Below, in pieces: positions 1 to 6,198 of a stretch of DNA of 9,950 bases. A model generated the notes under the pieces. It ran no database searches. It was not told where the DNA came from and saw nothing but the letters and a program-made list of their open reading frames with translations. The stretch's first letter is position 1. Every line of letters starts with the position of its first letter. The stretch comes from an uncultured Clostridia bacterium (GTDB taxonomy: Bacteria > Bacillota > Clostridia > Christensenellales > UBA1242). Location: positions 1 to 9,950 of the forward strand of contig CANQHS010000029.1 of assembly GCA_947623795.1 (NCBI GenBank), read 5' to 3'. Position numbers and translations under genes: made by a program.

Positions 1-114
1 AGCAATTTAGCAATAAGGCGTGGCACGACGAGATACACTCCACGCGCTTTATGCCCCACTGCAAAACCAGTTCTTGTGGGGACCCCGAAGTTGCTCACTT
101 GGTCGGTATGACAT
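1..114 (+). ncRNA. 3' part of an unidentified structured RNA (truncated by window edge)
   Basis: No open frame with a ribosome binding site covers this stretch, but it folds well by eye. AGCAATTT at 1-8 can pair with AAGTTGCT near 91-98. Inside it, GCGTGG and CCACGC form a six-pair stem near 18-45, extended by an ATAAG/CTTTAT arm. CCCCAC and GTGGGG form a second hairpin near 54-81. It is denser in G and C than the flanking DNA and runs directly into a strong terminator, as expected for a stand-alone small RNA or a long leader. I do not recognise the family. I found no tmRNA T-arm or CCA end, no SRP tetraloop motif and no RNase P core. A 6S-like RNA is possible but unproven. The 5' half lies outside the window. 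Confidence 0.4.
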
Positions 115-143
115 AAAAAATAAGGCGCAATGCCTTATTTTTT
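115..143 (+). terminator. Intrinsic terminator of the upstream transcript
   Basis: Perfect 12-bp stem, AAAAAATAAGGC / GCCTTATTTTTT, with a five-base GCAAT loop. The downstream arm ends in a run of six T. The A-run on the upstream arm would also let it work in the reverse direction. It separates the structured RNA from the promoter of the next gene. Confidence 0.9.
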
Positions 144-169
144 ATTGTTAAAAAGTTTTTTATTATCTA

Positions 170-198
170 TTGATTTTTGTTTTAAATTATGTTATAAT
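170..198 (+). promoter_or_regulatory. Extended -10 sigma-A-type promoter of the 1078-aa gene
   Basis: The -35 element TTGATT (170-175) is followed by a 17-base spacer and a perfect TATAAT (193-198). A TG at 190-191 gives an extended -10. Transcription should begin near 205, which is the first base of the AAGGAG ribosome binding site (205-210). The mRNA leader would therefore be only about a dozen bases. Confidence 0.8.
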
Positions 199-216
199 TT
201 AACTAAGGAGTCAAAA

Positions 217-3200
217 ATGTCTATTGTTGTTTATAATAGTCAATATAAAAAAGCAGACTTAAAAAAAGCTAAATTTGATGAGTTGTATGTTGTTTTTAAC
301 GGCTATGAATATAAACTTTCGGATAAAAAATTCGCCGAAACAGACAAAAACGGGAACAAAACGGAAATTAAAAGTGTTAAACAGTTTGAATCTGCGTTAA
401 AGGAAGGCAGATTGTTGTTTAACAACACAAAAGTTAAGATGAACACCGATCCAAAAAGAACGCGTGGGATTTTGTTTCCGCCAGAATATTTAACCACACT
501 TGAATTGCCAAAGGACAACACATATGTGTCGGACAGAATAAATGTTGGCGGGGAGAAAAATCCAATTCCTATGGGGTTGAAGCGCGCGTTGGTTTATCGC
601 GAAGCATATGCGAAAGGCGAACGAAGGGAGCAATATGTTTATCTAAAAATTCATGGCAAAAGCGAAATGGAGTTTGTTCCATTGAAATCCATTGGCTATT
701 ATGAAGGCATGGAGTTTAAATCTAATTTAACACTAACTGCTTTGCAAAAAGCGATTGAAAAGGGAAATCAAATTTATTTAACTGACGAGTTCAAAAATGC
801 AACTGTGGATGAAATATATTTGGAAACAACTTTTGTGTTCACCGAAATCAAAACGACCGAAGTTGACGGCAAAGATGTTCCGCTTGTTGCTTCGATTGAC
901 ACTGCCAATAGACAAATTATCGACATTGTGGGCGAGGGGAACAATATAACATTTGCTGCAAGGCCAATAAGAGATTTTGTGACAACGAGTTATGAAAGAA
1001 CGGGCGAGTTTGGCATAAAAGCGAAAAAAACACGCCAACAAATGCGGAAAGAGAGATCCGAGCTTCGCAAAAATTTTGTTGCCAACATAACCTCTGCATT
1101 TTATGAAAATGCTGGGAGCGTAAATTCGAGAATTTACGAAGCCAATCAAGAGGGCAAGGGCAAATATGTTGTTGTCACCATTGCAGAGGATAATCGAAGC
1201 GTTATGGTGCCAATCGAAAGTTTGCGTGAGCTCAACGGGAAAGGTGCAATTGTTGACGAACTGCTTTCCTTTGAGGACCTTTCTCAATTGGTCGGGAAGC
1301 AGCTTGTTGTTGACGGCCAAAAAACGGCACCTTTAACCGCTGAACAAGCCTTGATATCCTACGATTTGCAAAAACATCTCCAACAATCCGCTAGGCCGGA
1401 AGATAGGCTTGACGATGAGGCATATTTGGAGCTTGAAGACGGAAGCCTTGAAAAAGAAAAGGATATAGTCAAGCCAATTGGTTATAAATTTGTTAAAGAT
1501 AGCGAAACTGATTTCGATGTGTATATCGTTACTGCGAACACTAGCACAGTCGGAAGAGAAATTGTTGTAGATAAAGACACATTTTTAAAGAATGCGCAAG
1601 CAACGGTTACAATTGATGGCAAAAAGGTTGTTGTTTCCCGCGCGGATGCTGTAAAGGCAAAAAGATGCCCATTTGCTAGCGCGCAAGCCGTTCAAACTAC
1701 AAGCCGCGGCGCCCAAGCTGAGGATTGCCGTCTTTTGGTGGACAAAAAAGATGTGAAAGCAACATGGCTCGCAAAAAAAGACGAAATAAGAAAAAGTATT
1801 TTGGATGAATTCTTAAAAAAATACAAGGCGGGCGAATATGAACTTGATGGCCAAGTTGATGTCAAGGACGAACTCATTAAATTGGCAAGAGAGCGAAGCG
1901 ACGACTGCCGTTATGTTATGGAAGATTTTGTTTCGCAGCCAGACTATGCAAACAGAGTTTCGGAATATGCAAATCTAATGAGCACTCCGCTTACTTGGGA
2001 CGGCAACAAACTTGTTGGTGGCCCGCAATATGATGCAAAAAAAGCCATAAAAACAGACTTCTCGCGCATGGGAATTGTGTTCACCCACACTCTTGCCTTC
2101 GCAATCGGTTGGGGTGGCATTTTGGCAGCGATGATTTCGCCTTGGATAGTTGGCACTTTTGCGCTGGGCTTGGCTGGGGCGGCAATCGGAATGCCTATTT
2201 ATAGGGCAATTAGAAATTGGTATGTTGAACGCAACTTGTTTAGCAAAAAACATTGGTTCAGTCTGCGCAAAAAATTCGAGTATAAGGACAAAGTTGAAAT
2301 CCAACGCGCGCAAACAAAAAAACAAATCATGAAAGAATTGAGCAAAGCTGTTGCAAATGAAAAAATGCAAGAAGAACTTCGCTTGATTGACAAAGACAAA
2401 AAATTGTCCGCAGACGAAAAGAAGGCAAAAAAGGACGCATTAAAACAAAGATACAAAAACAGAATGCTAACTAGGTTCACAACTCTTGAGGTCTTGGCAT
2501 TAACATTGTCCACAACTCAATCTGGTGCGGCTTTCGTGATGAAAGACGGCAAAGGTGAAGTTAATGAAGAAAATGCACATTTGTTCTCTCAATATAAGAC
2601 CGATATGGGAAAACTTCAAGACGATATAAAACATCTTGAAAAAAAGAAAAACCGCACAAAAGAAGAACAAATTGAATTAGATAACAAAAAGGCAGAATTC
2701 GAAAGCAAAAAGAAGAATGCCGTTGTTTATGGAAAAGATTATCCCGCTGACCCAGAGTATGAAAAAATTGTTGAAACTTTGGGCAGAGCAAAAGCCCTTT
2801 GCTTGGCAAAATATTTTGGCGAAAATCCAACTGTTGATGAATTGACCGATGAAGAATTGGAACTTCTCAATTCTGTTGAATTGAAAGTGGACAAAAAGCA
2901 CCGCAGAGTTATTGAAAAATTGAAATTGTCAAGAAAGGAAAAGAAAGCCGACAAGCAAAAAAACAAGGATAATAGAGCGTCTTCAGTATTTAGCAAAATG
3001 CGTGAAAAATTCAAAAATCTTAAATCCGCAAAAACAACTCCGGCTGCACCTAAACGTAAATCTAAAAAGTCAACAAAAGGCGCAACAAAAGGAAAAACTT
3101 CTTCGGTTCCAAGTGCAACCAGCGAGGTTGTTCCTGTTCGCAAAACTCCAAGCAAAATGACCGATAAAGAAATTGAAGATATTATCATTAAAGTTCGTGA

Positions 3201-3453
3201 TGCTATGGAAAAATTGCGAGCGCTTGGCGATGGGAATTATGGCAATTTGGATCCTGAGGAGCAAGAAACGGCTGAACAACTCAAAGAGATATATAAGGAT
3301 AATAAACAAGTTCTTAAATTTTTAGTAGAACACAGAGATTATGTGAAATATAGGAACCTATTCTCTAAATATAGCTCAACTTTGAATACAATAAAATATA
3401 CCTTTGATCAATACATGACTCAAGTTGAAAATGCAAATGTAAACAAATTATAA
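217..3453 (+). CDS. Large protein of unknown function: N-terminal beta-rich repeats, central membrane hairpin, lysine-rich coiled-coil tail
   Basis: This is a 1078-residue protein of no family I recognise. The start at 217 is chosen because AAGGAG lies six bases upstream and just downstream of a good promoter; the in-frame ATG at 130 lies inside the preceding terminator. There is no signal peptide. Four degenerate repeats can be seen at about residues 22-80, 140-205, 317-382 and 434-478. Their shared pattern is a hydrophobic strand (YVVF, YVYLKI, YVVVTI, VYIV), then VPL/VPI or IVV, a short helix and a second strand pair ending near a K-V or L-T turn. Residues about 618-663 form two adjoining hydrophobic segments rich in Gly and Ala, with basic flanks, likely a membrane hairpin. 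Residues about 690-770 and 790-832 are charged and probably coiled coil. A Lys/Thr/Ser/Pro linker follows at about 935-975, then a final helical domain. The repeats could be scaffold or binding modules on a membrane anchor; that is inference. Confidence 0.9.
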   Translation: MSIVVYNSQYKKADLKKAKFDELYVVFNGYEYKLSDKKFAETDKNGNKTEIKSVKQFESALKEGRLLFNNTKVKMNTDPKRTRGILFPPEYLTTLELPKDNTYVSDRINVGGEKNPIPMGLKRALVYREAYAKGERREQYVYLKIHGKSEMEFVPLKSIGYYEGMEFKSNLTLTALQKAIEKGNQIYLTDEFKNATVDEIYLETTFVFTEIKTTEVDGKDVPLVASIDTANRQIIDIVGEGNNITFAARPIRDFVTTSYERTGEFGIKAKKTRQQMRKERSELRKNFVANITSAFYENAGSVNSRIYEANQEGKGKYVVVTIAEDNRSVMVPIESLRELNGKGAIVDELLSFEDLSQLVGKQLVVDGQKTAPLTAEQALISYDLQKHLQQSARPEDRLDDEAYLELEDGSLEKEKDIVKPIGYKFVKDSETDFDVYIVTANTSTVGREIVVDKDTFLKNAQATVTIDGKKVVVSRADAVKAKRCPFASAQAVQTTSRGAQAEDCRLLVDKKDVKATWLAKKDEIRKSILDEFLKKYKAGEYELDGQVDVKDELIKLARERSDDCRYVMEDFVSQPDYANRVSEYANLMSTPLTWDGNKLVGGPQYDAKKAIKTDFSRMGIVFTHTLAFAIGWGGILAAMISPWIVGTFALGLAGAAIGMPIYRAIRNWYVERNLFSKKHWFSLRKKFEYKDKVEIQRAQTKKQIMKELSKAVANEKMQEELRLIDKDKKLSADEKKAKKDALKQRYKNRMLTRFTTLEVLALTLSTTQSGAAFVMKDGKGEVNEENAHLFSQYKTDMGKLQDDIKHLEKKKNRTKEEQIELDNKKAEFESKKKNAVVYGKDYPADPEYEKIVETLGRAKALCLAKYFGENPTVDELTDEELELLNSVELKVDKKHRRVIEKLKLSRKEKKADKQKNKDNRASSVFSKMREKFKNLKSAKTTPAAPKRKSKKSTKGATKGKTSSVPSATSEVVPVRKTPSKMTDKEIEDIIIKVRDAMEKLRALGDGNYGNLDPEEQETAEQLKEIYKDNKQVLKFLVEHRDYVKYRNLFSKYSSTLNTIKYTFDQYMTQVENANVNKL

Positions 3454-3578
3454 GGTGAGGTTGGAAACTTACCTTCAGTTTAATAAAATTTTAGAGTGGG
3501 TATTTTACCAAAAAGGGTGGAACCGCGGCTAAAAAGTCGTCCCTTTGCCGAGCTGTTTTTGTTTGGCAAAGGGTTTTT
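3452..3578 (+). promoter_or_regulatory. Glycine T-box leader (transcription attenuator) of glyQS
   Basis: The T-box core AGGGTGGAACCGCGG is at 3514-3528. Its bulge TGGA pairs with UCCA, and U is the usual discriminator base of bacterial tRNA-Gly, which agrees with glyQS downstream. AGGG (3514-3517) can pair with CCCT (3541-3544), and CGGCT with AGTCG, forming the antiterminator. A short Stem III (GGTA/TACC, 3499-3509) precedes it. In place of a normal Stem I there is only an eight-pair hairpin, AAGGTGAG/CTTACCTT (3452-3475), with loop GTTGGAAA, which contains the glycine codon GGA. Uncharged tRNA-Gly should stabilise the antiterminator and allow glyQS expression. The hairpin overlaps the TAA of the upstream gene. 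No convincing private promoter is visible, so readthrough from the upstream gene is possible. Confidence 0.85.
3541..3578 (+). terminator. T-box attenuator terminator
   Basis: CCCTTTGCC (3541-3549) pairs perfectly with GGCAAAGGG (3565-3573) across a 15-base loop, and five T follow. The left arm overlaps the CCCT needed for the antiterminator, so the two structures are mutually exclusive, as in known T-boxes. Confidence 0.9.
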
Positions 3579-3580
3579 AT

Positions 3581-3680
3581 TAAATCTAATTAAGGTGGAT
3601 TTCAGTTTAAGGCTTTGCCGTTTACTAAACGCTTCGCTAAGTCGTTGCACGACAAAGCCTTAAACTGAATTATAGATTTA
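3581..3680 (+). repeat. Interrupted inverted-repeat element between T-box and glyQS
   Basis: A perfect 17-bp inverted repeat (3601-3617 / 3653-3669, arm beginning TTCAGTTTAAGG) is bracketed by a second matching pair, TAAATCTA (3581-3588) and TAGATTTA (3673-3680). The internal loop holds two further small palindromes: CGTTTA-C-TAAACG (3619-3631) and GTCGT-TGC-ACGAC (3641-3653). The result is a branched stem. No T-run follows, so it is not an ordinary terminator. It could be a REP- or MITE-like dispersed element inserted in the leader, or an RNA structure in the 5' UTR. No transposase or clear target duplication is visible. Confidence 0.65.
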
Positions 3681-3746
3681 ATAATTAACATAAAAATAAA
3701 AAAGTAAGTTGAAAAATTTGAAATTAAATACTAAATTATTAAAAAA

Positions 3747-3764
3747 TGATATAATAAAAAGGAG
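3747..3764 (+). promoter_or_regulatory. Possible extended -10 promoter and ribosome binding site of glyQS
   Basis: TGATATAAT (3747-3755) matches an extended -10, but no good -35 lies at 16-18 bases; the nearest TTGAAA is about 26 bases upstream. AAGGAG (3759-3764) is six bases before the ATG and fixes the start. If the promoter is real, initiation near 3762 would bypass the T-box and trim the Shine-Dalgarno sequence, so it may simply be AT-rich chance. Confidence 0.35.
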
Positions 3765-3770
3765 AATATT

Positions 3771-5135
3771 ATGGGAAATTTTGATAAAATCGTGAATTTA
3801 TGCAAAAATAGAGGCATCATTTTTCAAGGCAGCGACATTTATGATGGCCTTGCAAACACTTGGGATTATGGCCCGGTTGGTGTCGAATTAAAAAACAACA
3901 TTAAACGCACTTGGTGGAAAAGATTTGTGCAAGAAAGCGACAATTCTTTTGGCGTTGACGCAGATATTTTAATGCACCCAAAAGTGTGGGAAGCGAGCGG
4001 CCATGTTGCAAGTTTTTCCGACCCTAAAATGGACTGCAAATCGTGCAAAACTAGGCACAGAGCGGACAATTTGATTGAAGCGCACAGCAAGGGAAAGGTC
4101 AATCCGGACACAATGACAAATGAGGAAATGGAAAAATATATTGCCGAGCATAAAGTTGCATGCCCAAAATGTGGCAAGTGCGATTGGACACCTATTAGAA
4201 ACTTTAACCTTATGTTTTCCACCTCTCGCGGGGTTACAGATGAAAGCCAAAACACAATTTATCTCCGCCCAGAAACTGCACAAGGCGAATTTGTTAATTT
4301 CCTAAATGTTCAACGCTCAATGAGAGCAAAAGTTCCATTTGGAATTGCACAAATTGGCAAGGCGTTTAGAAATGAAGTCACTCCAGGCAATTTCACTTTC
4401 CGCACAATTGAATTTGAACAAATGGAACATCAATGGTTTTGCAAGGCGGACGACAGCATGAAGTTTTATGAAGAATATAAAAAGCGCGCAATGGACTATT
4501 ATCTTTCAATTGGTTTCAACCCAGAACATTTGCGTTTTAAGGACCATGATAAACTTGCTCACTACGCGAAAGCCGCTTGCGACATTCAATATCTTTATCC
4601 AATCGGATGGGAAGAGGTTAATGGCATTCATCATAGGGGCGATTGGGATTTGACACGTCATCAAGAATTTAGCGGAAAATCTATGCTATATACCGACCCG
4701 TTCACGAACGAAAAATATATTCCTAATGTAATTGAATATTCGATAGGTGCAGATAGGCTAACATTGGCAGTTTTGTGCGAAGCTTATGACGAGGAAAAAC
4801 TCCCAGATGGTGACACACGTGTTGTTATGCACTTCCGCCCAGCCATTGCACCATACAAAGTTGCAATTTTGCCATTGCAAAAGAATTTGAGCGATAAAGC
4901 AAGGGAAATTTATAATCAACTAAATAAAAACTTTATGGTCACATATGATGAAGCGGGCAGCATAGGCAAACGCTATCGCCGCCAAGATGAAATCGGAACA
5001 CCAATGTGCGTGACAATCGATTTTGACACACTAAATGATAACACTGTTACAATCCGTGACCGCGACACAATGGAACAAATCCGCCTTAACATAAGCGACC
5101 TTAAAGATTATATTTCTAAAAAAATAGAATATTAA
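3771..5135 (+). CDS. glyQS: Glycine--tRNA ligase, alpha2 (single-chain) type
   Basis: It attaches glycine to tRNA-Gly in the cytoplasm, using ATP. The 454-residue length fits the homodimeric class II enzyme (about 460 in relatives), not the alpha2beta2 GlyQ/GlyS form. The N-terminus has the family signature RGIIFQGSDIYDG followed by WDYGPVGVELKNN. Motif 1 lies around PKVWEASGH. A zinc ribbon has C89-x2-C92 and C131-x2-C134, with a further C137. Motif 2 begins F199-R200-N201-E202 and continues to FRTIEFEQMEHQWF. Motif 3 contains G326-A327-D328-R329. The last 100 or so residues, from VAILPLQKN, form the anticodon-binding domain ending in TIRDRDTMEQIR. All expected catalytic motifs are intact. 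It is monocistronic, with a T-box upstream and a terminator overlapping its stop codon. Confidence 0.97.
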   Translation: MGNFDKIVNLCKNRGIIFQGSDIYDGLANTWDYGPVGVELKNNIKRTWWKRFVQESDNSFGVDADILMHPKVWEASGHVASFSDPKMDCKSCKTRHRADNLIEAHSKGKVNPDTMTNEEMEKYIAEHKVACPKCGKCDWTPIRNFNLMFSTSRGVTDESQNTIYLRPETAQGEFVNFLNVQRSMRAKVPFGIAQIGKAFRNEVTPGNFTFRTIEFEQMEHQWFCKADDSMKFYEEYKKRAMDYYLSIGFNPEHLRFKDHDKLAHYAKAACDIQYLYPIGWEEVNGIHHRGDWDLTRHQEFSGKSMLYTDPFTNEKYIPNVIEYSIGADRLTLAVLCEAYDEEKLPDGDTRVVMHFRPAIAPYKVAILPLQKNLSDKAREIYNQLNKNFMVTYDEAGSIGKRYRRQDEIGTPMCVTIDFDTLNDNTVTIRDRDTMEQIRLNISDLKDYISKKIEY

Positions 5136-5162
5136 GTGGCGTTGCCACTTATTATTTTTTAT
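5133..5162 (+). terminator. glyQS intrinsic terminator
   Basis: TAAGTGGC / GCCACTTA with a GTT loop (5133-5151) is followed by ATTATTTTTT. The stem includes the stop codon of glyQS, so there is no spacer between the gene and its terminator. Confidence 0.85.
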
Positions 5163-5247
5163 CTACTTTTTTTGATAAAAAAGTAGCAAAAAAACAAGTC
5201 AAGCTTGTTTTTCTGTTTCTCTTTTCTAAAAAAGAGAAAATAAAAAC
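5163..5247. repeat. Stacked hairpins between convergent glyQS and rplI
   Basis: Three perfect inverted repeats lie end to end: CTACTTTTTT/AAAAAAGTAG (5163-5186, loop TGAT), AAAAACAAG/CTTGTTTTT (5190-5212) and TTTCTCTTTT/AAAAGAGAAA (5216-5239, loop CTAA). An outer GTTTTT/AAAAAC pair (5207-5212 / 5242-5247) extends the third and competes with the second. They lie outside the two dedicated terminators and may be back-up bidirectional terminators or a dispersed repeat. Confidence 0.7.
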
Positions 5248-5269
5248 AAAAAATCCACTAAATTGTGGA
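5248..5269 (-). terminator. rplI intrinsic terminator
   Basis: Read on the minus strand, TCCAC / GTGGA with an AATTTA loop (5269-5254) is followed by six T (5253-5248), only a few bases after the rplI stop codon. An A-run before the stem would allow weak function in the plus direction too. Confidence 0.8.
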
Positions 5270-5273
5270 CTTT

Positions 5274-5717
5274 TTATTTAACGATAACACTTGCTATAAT
5301 TTCAGTGGAAACTTCTTTGATGAACTGGATGCCAATTTTATATTGCCCGGCGGCTTTTATTGTTGGAAAATCTTTAATCATATTTTTTTCAATTTTAATT
5401 CCGTCCGCGTTTAAGGCAGTCAAAATATCTTGCTTTGTAACCGAGCCAAATGCTTTCCCATTTGCGCCAATAGAAAGAGTGAAATTATAAACTTTGTTTT
5501 TAATTTTGTTTGCCACCGCTTGATATTCTTTCACCAATTCGCCATGATGAAACGCTTGTGCATCAAGTTTTCCTTTATGGTCATTCAAATTGCTCGCGTT
5601 GGCTTCAACCGCAATGCCTTGTTTTATTAGCACATTATAGGCATAATTTGGATTGACTTCAATTATATCTCCCGCCTTGCCTTTGCCTTTAAGTTCTTTT
5701 TTTAAAATAACTTTCAT
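5274..5717 (-). CDS. rplI: Large ribosomal subunit protein bL9
   Basis: A 147-residue protein, the usual bL9 length (about 147-150), that binds 23S rRNA in the 50S subunit. The N-terminal domain shows the conserved pattern MKVILKKELKGKGKAGDI followed by Asn-Pro/Tyr-Ala residues (VNPNYAYNVLI), which contacts rRNA. A long central helix (about residues 42-73) and a C-terminal domain with FGSVTKQDI and the K-I/G-x-H-like strand region complete the fold. The start at 5717 is supported by AGAGG a few bases upstream and by a promoter before it; the in-frame codons further upstream would run through that promoter. Here it stands alone, away from the rpsF-ssb-rpsR or dnaB neighbours common elsewhere. 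The divergent gene at 5881 shares the control region. Confidence 0.97.
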   Translation of the reverse strand: MKVILKKELKGKGKAGDIIEVNPNYAYNVLIKQGIAVEANASNLNDHKGKLDAQAFHHGELVKEYQAVANKIKNKVYNFTLSIGANGKAFGSVTKQDILTALNADGIKIEKNMIKDFPTIKAAGQYKIGIQFIKEVSTEIIASVIVK

Positions 5718-5733
5718 TTTTACCTCTATAATT

Positions 5734-5762
5734 ATTTTAACATAAAAAATAATAATTGTCAA
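5734..5762 (-). promoter_or_regulatory. rplI promoter
   Basis: On the minus strand, TTGACA (5762-5757), a 17-base spacer and TAAAAT (5739-5734) with a preceding TGT form a near-consensus sigma-A promoter. The predicted start near 5727 falls on the AGAGG ribosome binding site, giving a leader of about ten bases before the ATG at 5717. Confidence 0.8.
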
Positions 5763-5845
5763 ATTTTATTAATATTAAATGTTTAATAAAAATTACACAA
5801 TTCTCTTTTTTGCTAATGCATAACATTCATTTTTGACAGAACCTC

Positions 5846-5874
5846 TTGACATAATGTTATTTGTAAGATATAAT
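5846..5874 (+). promoter_or_regulatory. Perfect consensus promoter producing a probably leaderless mRNA
   Basis: TTGACA (5846-5851), exactly 17 bases, then TATAAT (5869-5874). Both hexamers are perfect. The expected start point, six or seven bases after the -10, is the ATG at 5881 itself, and no Shine-Dalgarno sequence lies between them. A second TTGACA at 5833-5838 overlaps upstream without a matching -10. Confidence 0.85.
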
Positions 5875-5880
5875 TATGAT

Positions 5881-6198
5881 ATGAACAACAAATTTAAAAT
5901 CAATCTCGGCTTTGCAAATTTGGCAAAAACAGTCGTCTTGAATTTGGACTATGAAAATAATAAAGCCGTCTTAAATAATAAGTCTTATAAAATGGATGTG
6001 CGCGGCTTTATGGATAAATTAGCCACGATTGTTTCAAGTTGGGAAGAAGTCATGATAAATAATTCTATTTTGGATGGGATTTCCTATCATGTTTATTTGC
6101 AACGAAATGGCGAACTAAAAAAATATGTTGGAAGAAATAAATTTCCTGCTAATTTCAACGAATTTGTAGAATTGTTGGCGGAGGCAAAAATATGTTAG
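5881..6198 (+). CDS. Small protein of unknown function, first gene of a metalloprotease module
   Basis: A 105-residue protein I cannot assign to a family. The start at 5881 is preferred because a TTG start in frame at 5833 would place the coding sequence over the promoter. It has no signal peptide or membrane segment. It looks like a compact alpha/beta fold: N-terminal strands (FKINLGF, TVVLNLDY), a central helix around GFMDKLATIVSSW, a strand pair (ISYHVYLQ) and a C-terminal segment KKYVGRNKFPANFNEFVELL. That segment is the most motif-like part, ending in a helix. Its stop codon overlaps the start of the next gene by seven bases, and the GGAGG for that gene lies in its last codons. Translation is therefore probably coupled and the two products may act together. 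A regulator or inhibitor of the protease is one possibility; the sequence alone does not show it. Confidence 0.85.
   Translation: MNNKFKINLGFANLAKTVVLNLDYENNKAVLNNKSYKMDVRGFMDKLATIVSSWEEVMINNSILDGISYHVYLQRNGELKKYVGRNKFPANFNEFVELLAEAKIC

Noticed and set aside
130..216. In-frame ATG at 130 as the start of the large protein
   Set aside because: It lies inside the terminator hairpin and upstream of the promoter, with no ribosome binding site; the ATG at 217 has AAGGAG at good spacing.
778..1320. Long minus-strand frame opposite the large protein
   Set aside because: No ribosome binding site or promoter; its composition mirrors the strong plus-strand gene, so it is a shadow frame.
3338..3453. 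A full canonical Stem I hidden in the 3' end of the upstream gene
   Set aside because: An AGAGA/TCTCT pairing and an ATAGG/CCTAT palindrome occur there, but I saw no convincing specifier loop or AG bulge and GNUG-type conserved elements. It remains the main alternative to the ultrashort-stem reading.
3425..3454. TTGAAA-18-TATAAG as a private promoter for the T-box
   Set aside because: Initiation near 3461 would remove the left arm of the GGA hairpin. The hexamers are imperfect and overlap the end of the coding sequence, so it is not listed.
5763..5830. TTTATTAA/TTAATAAA inverted repeat in the rplI divergent region as an operator
   Set aside because: It is composed only of A and T in a very AT-rich spacer; chance is a sufficient explanation.
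5833..5880. TTG at 5833 as an upstream start of the 105-aa protein
   Set aside because: It would translate across the perfect TTGACA-17-TATAAT promoter and has no Shine-Dalgarno sequence.
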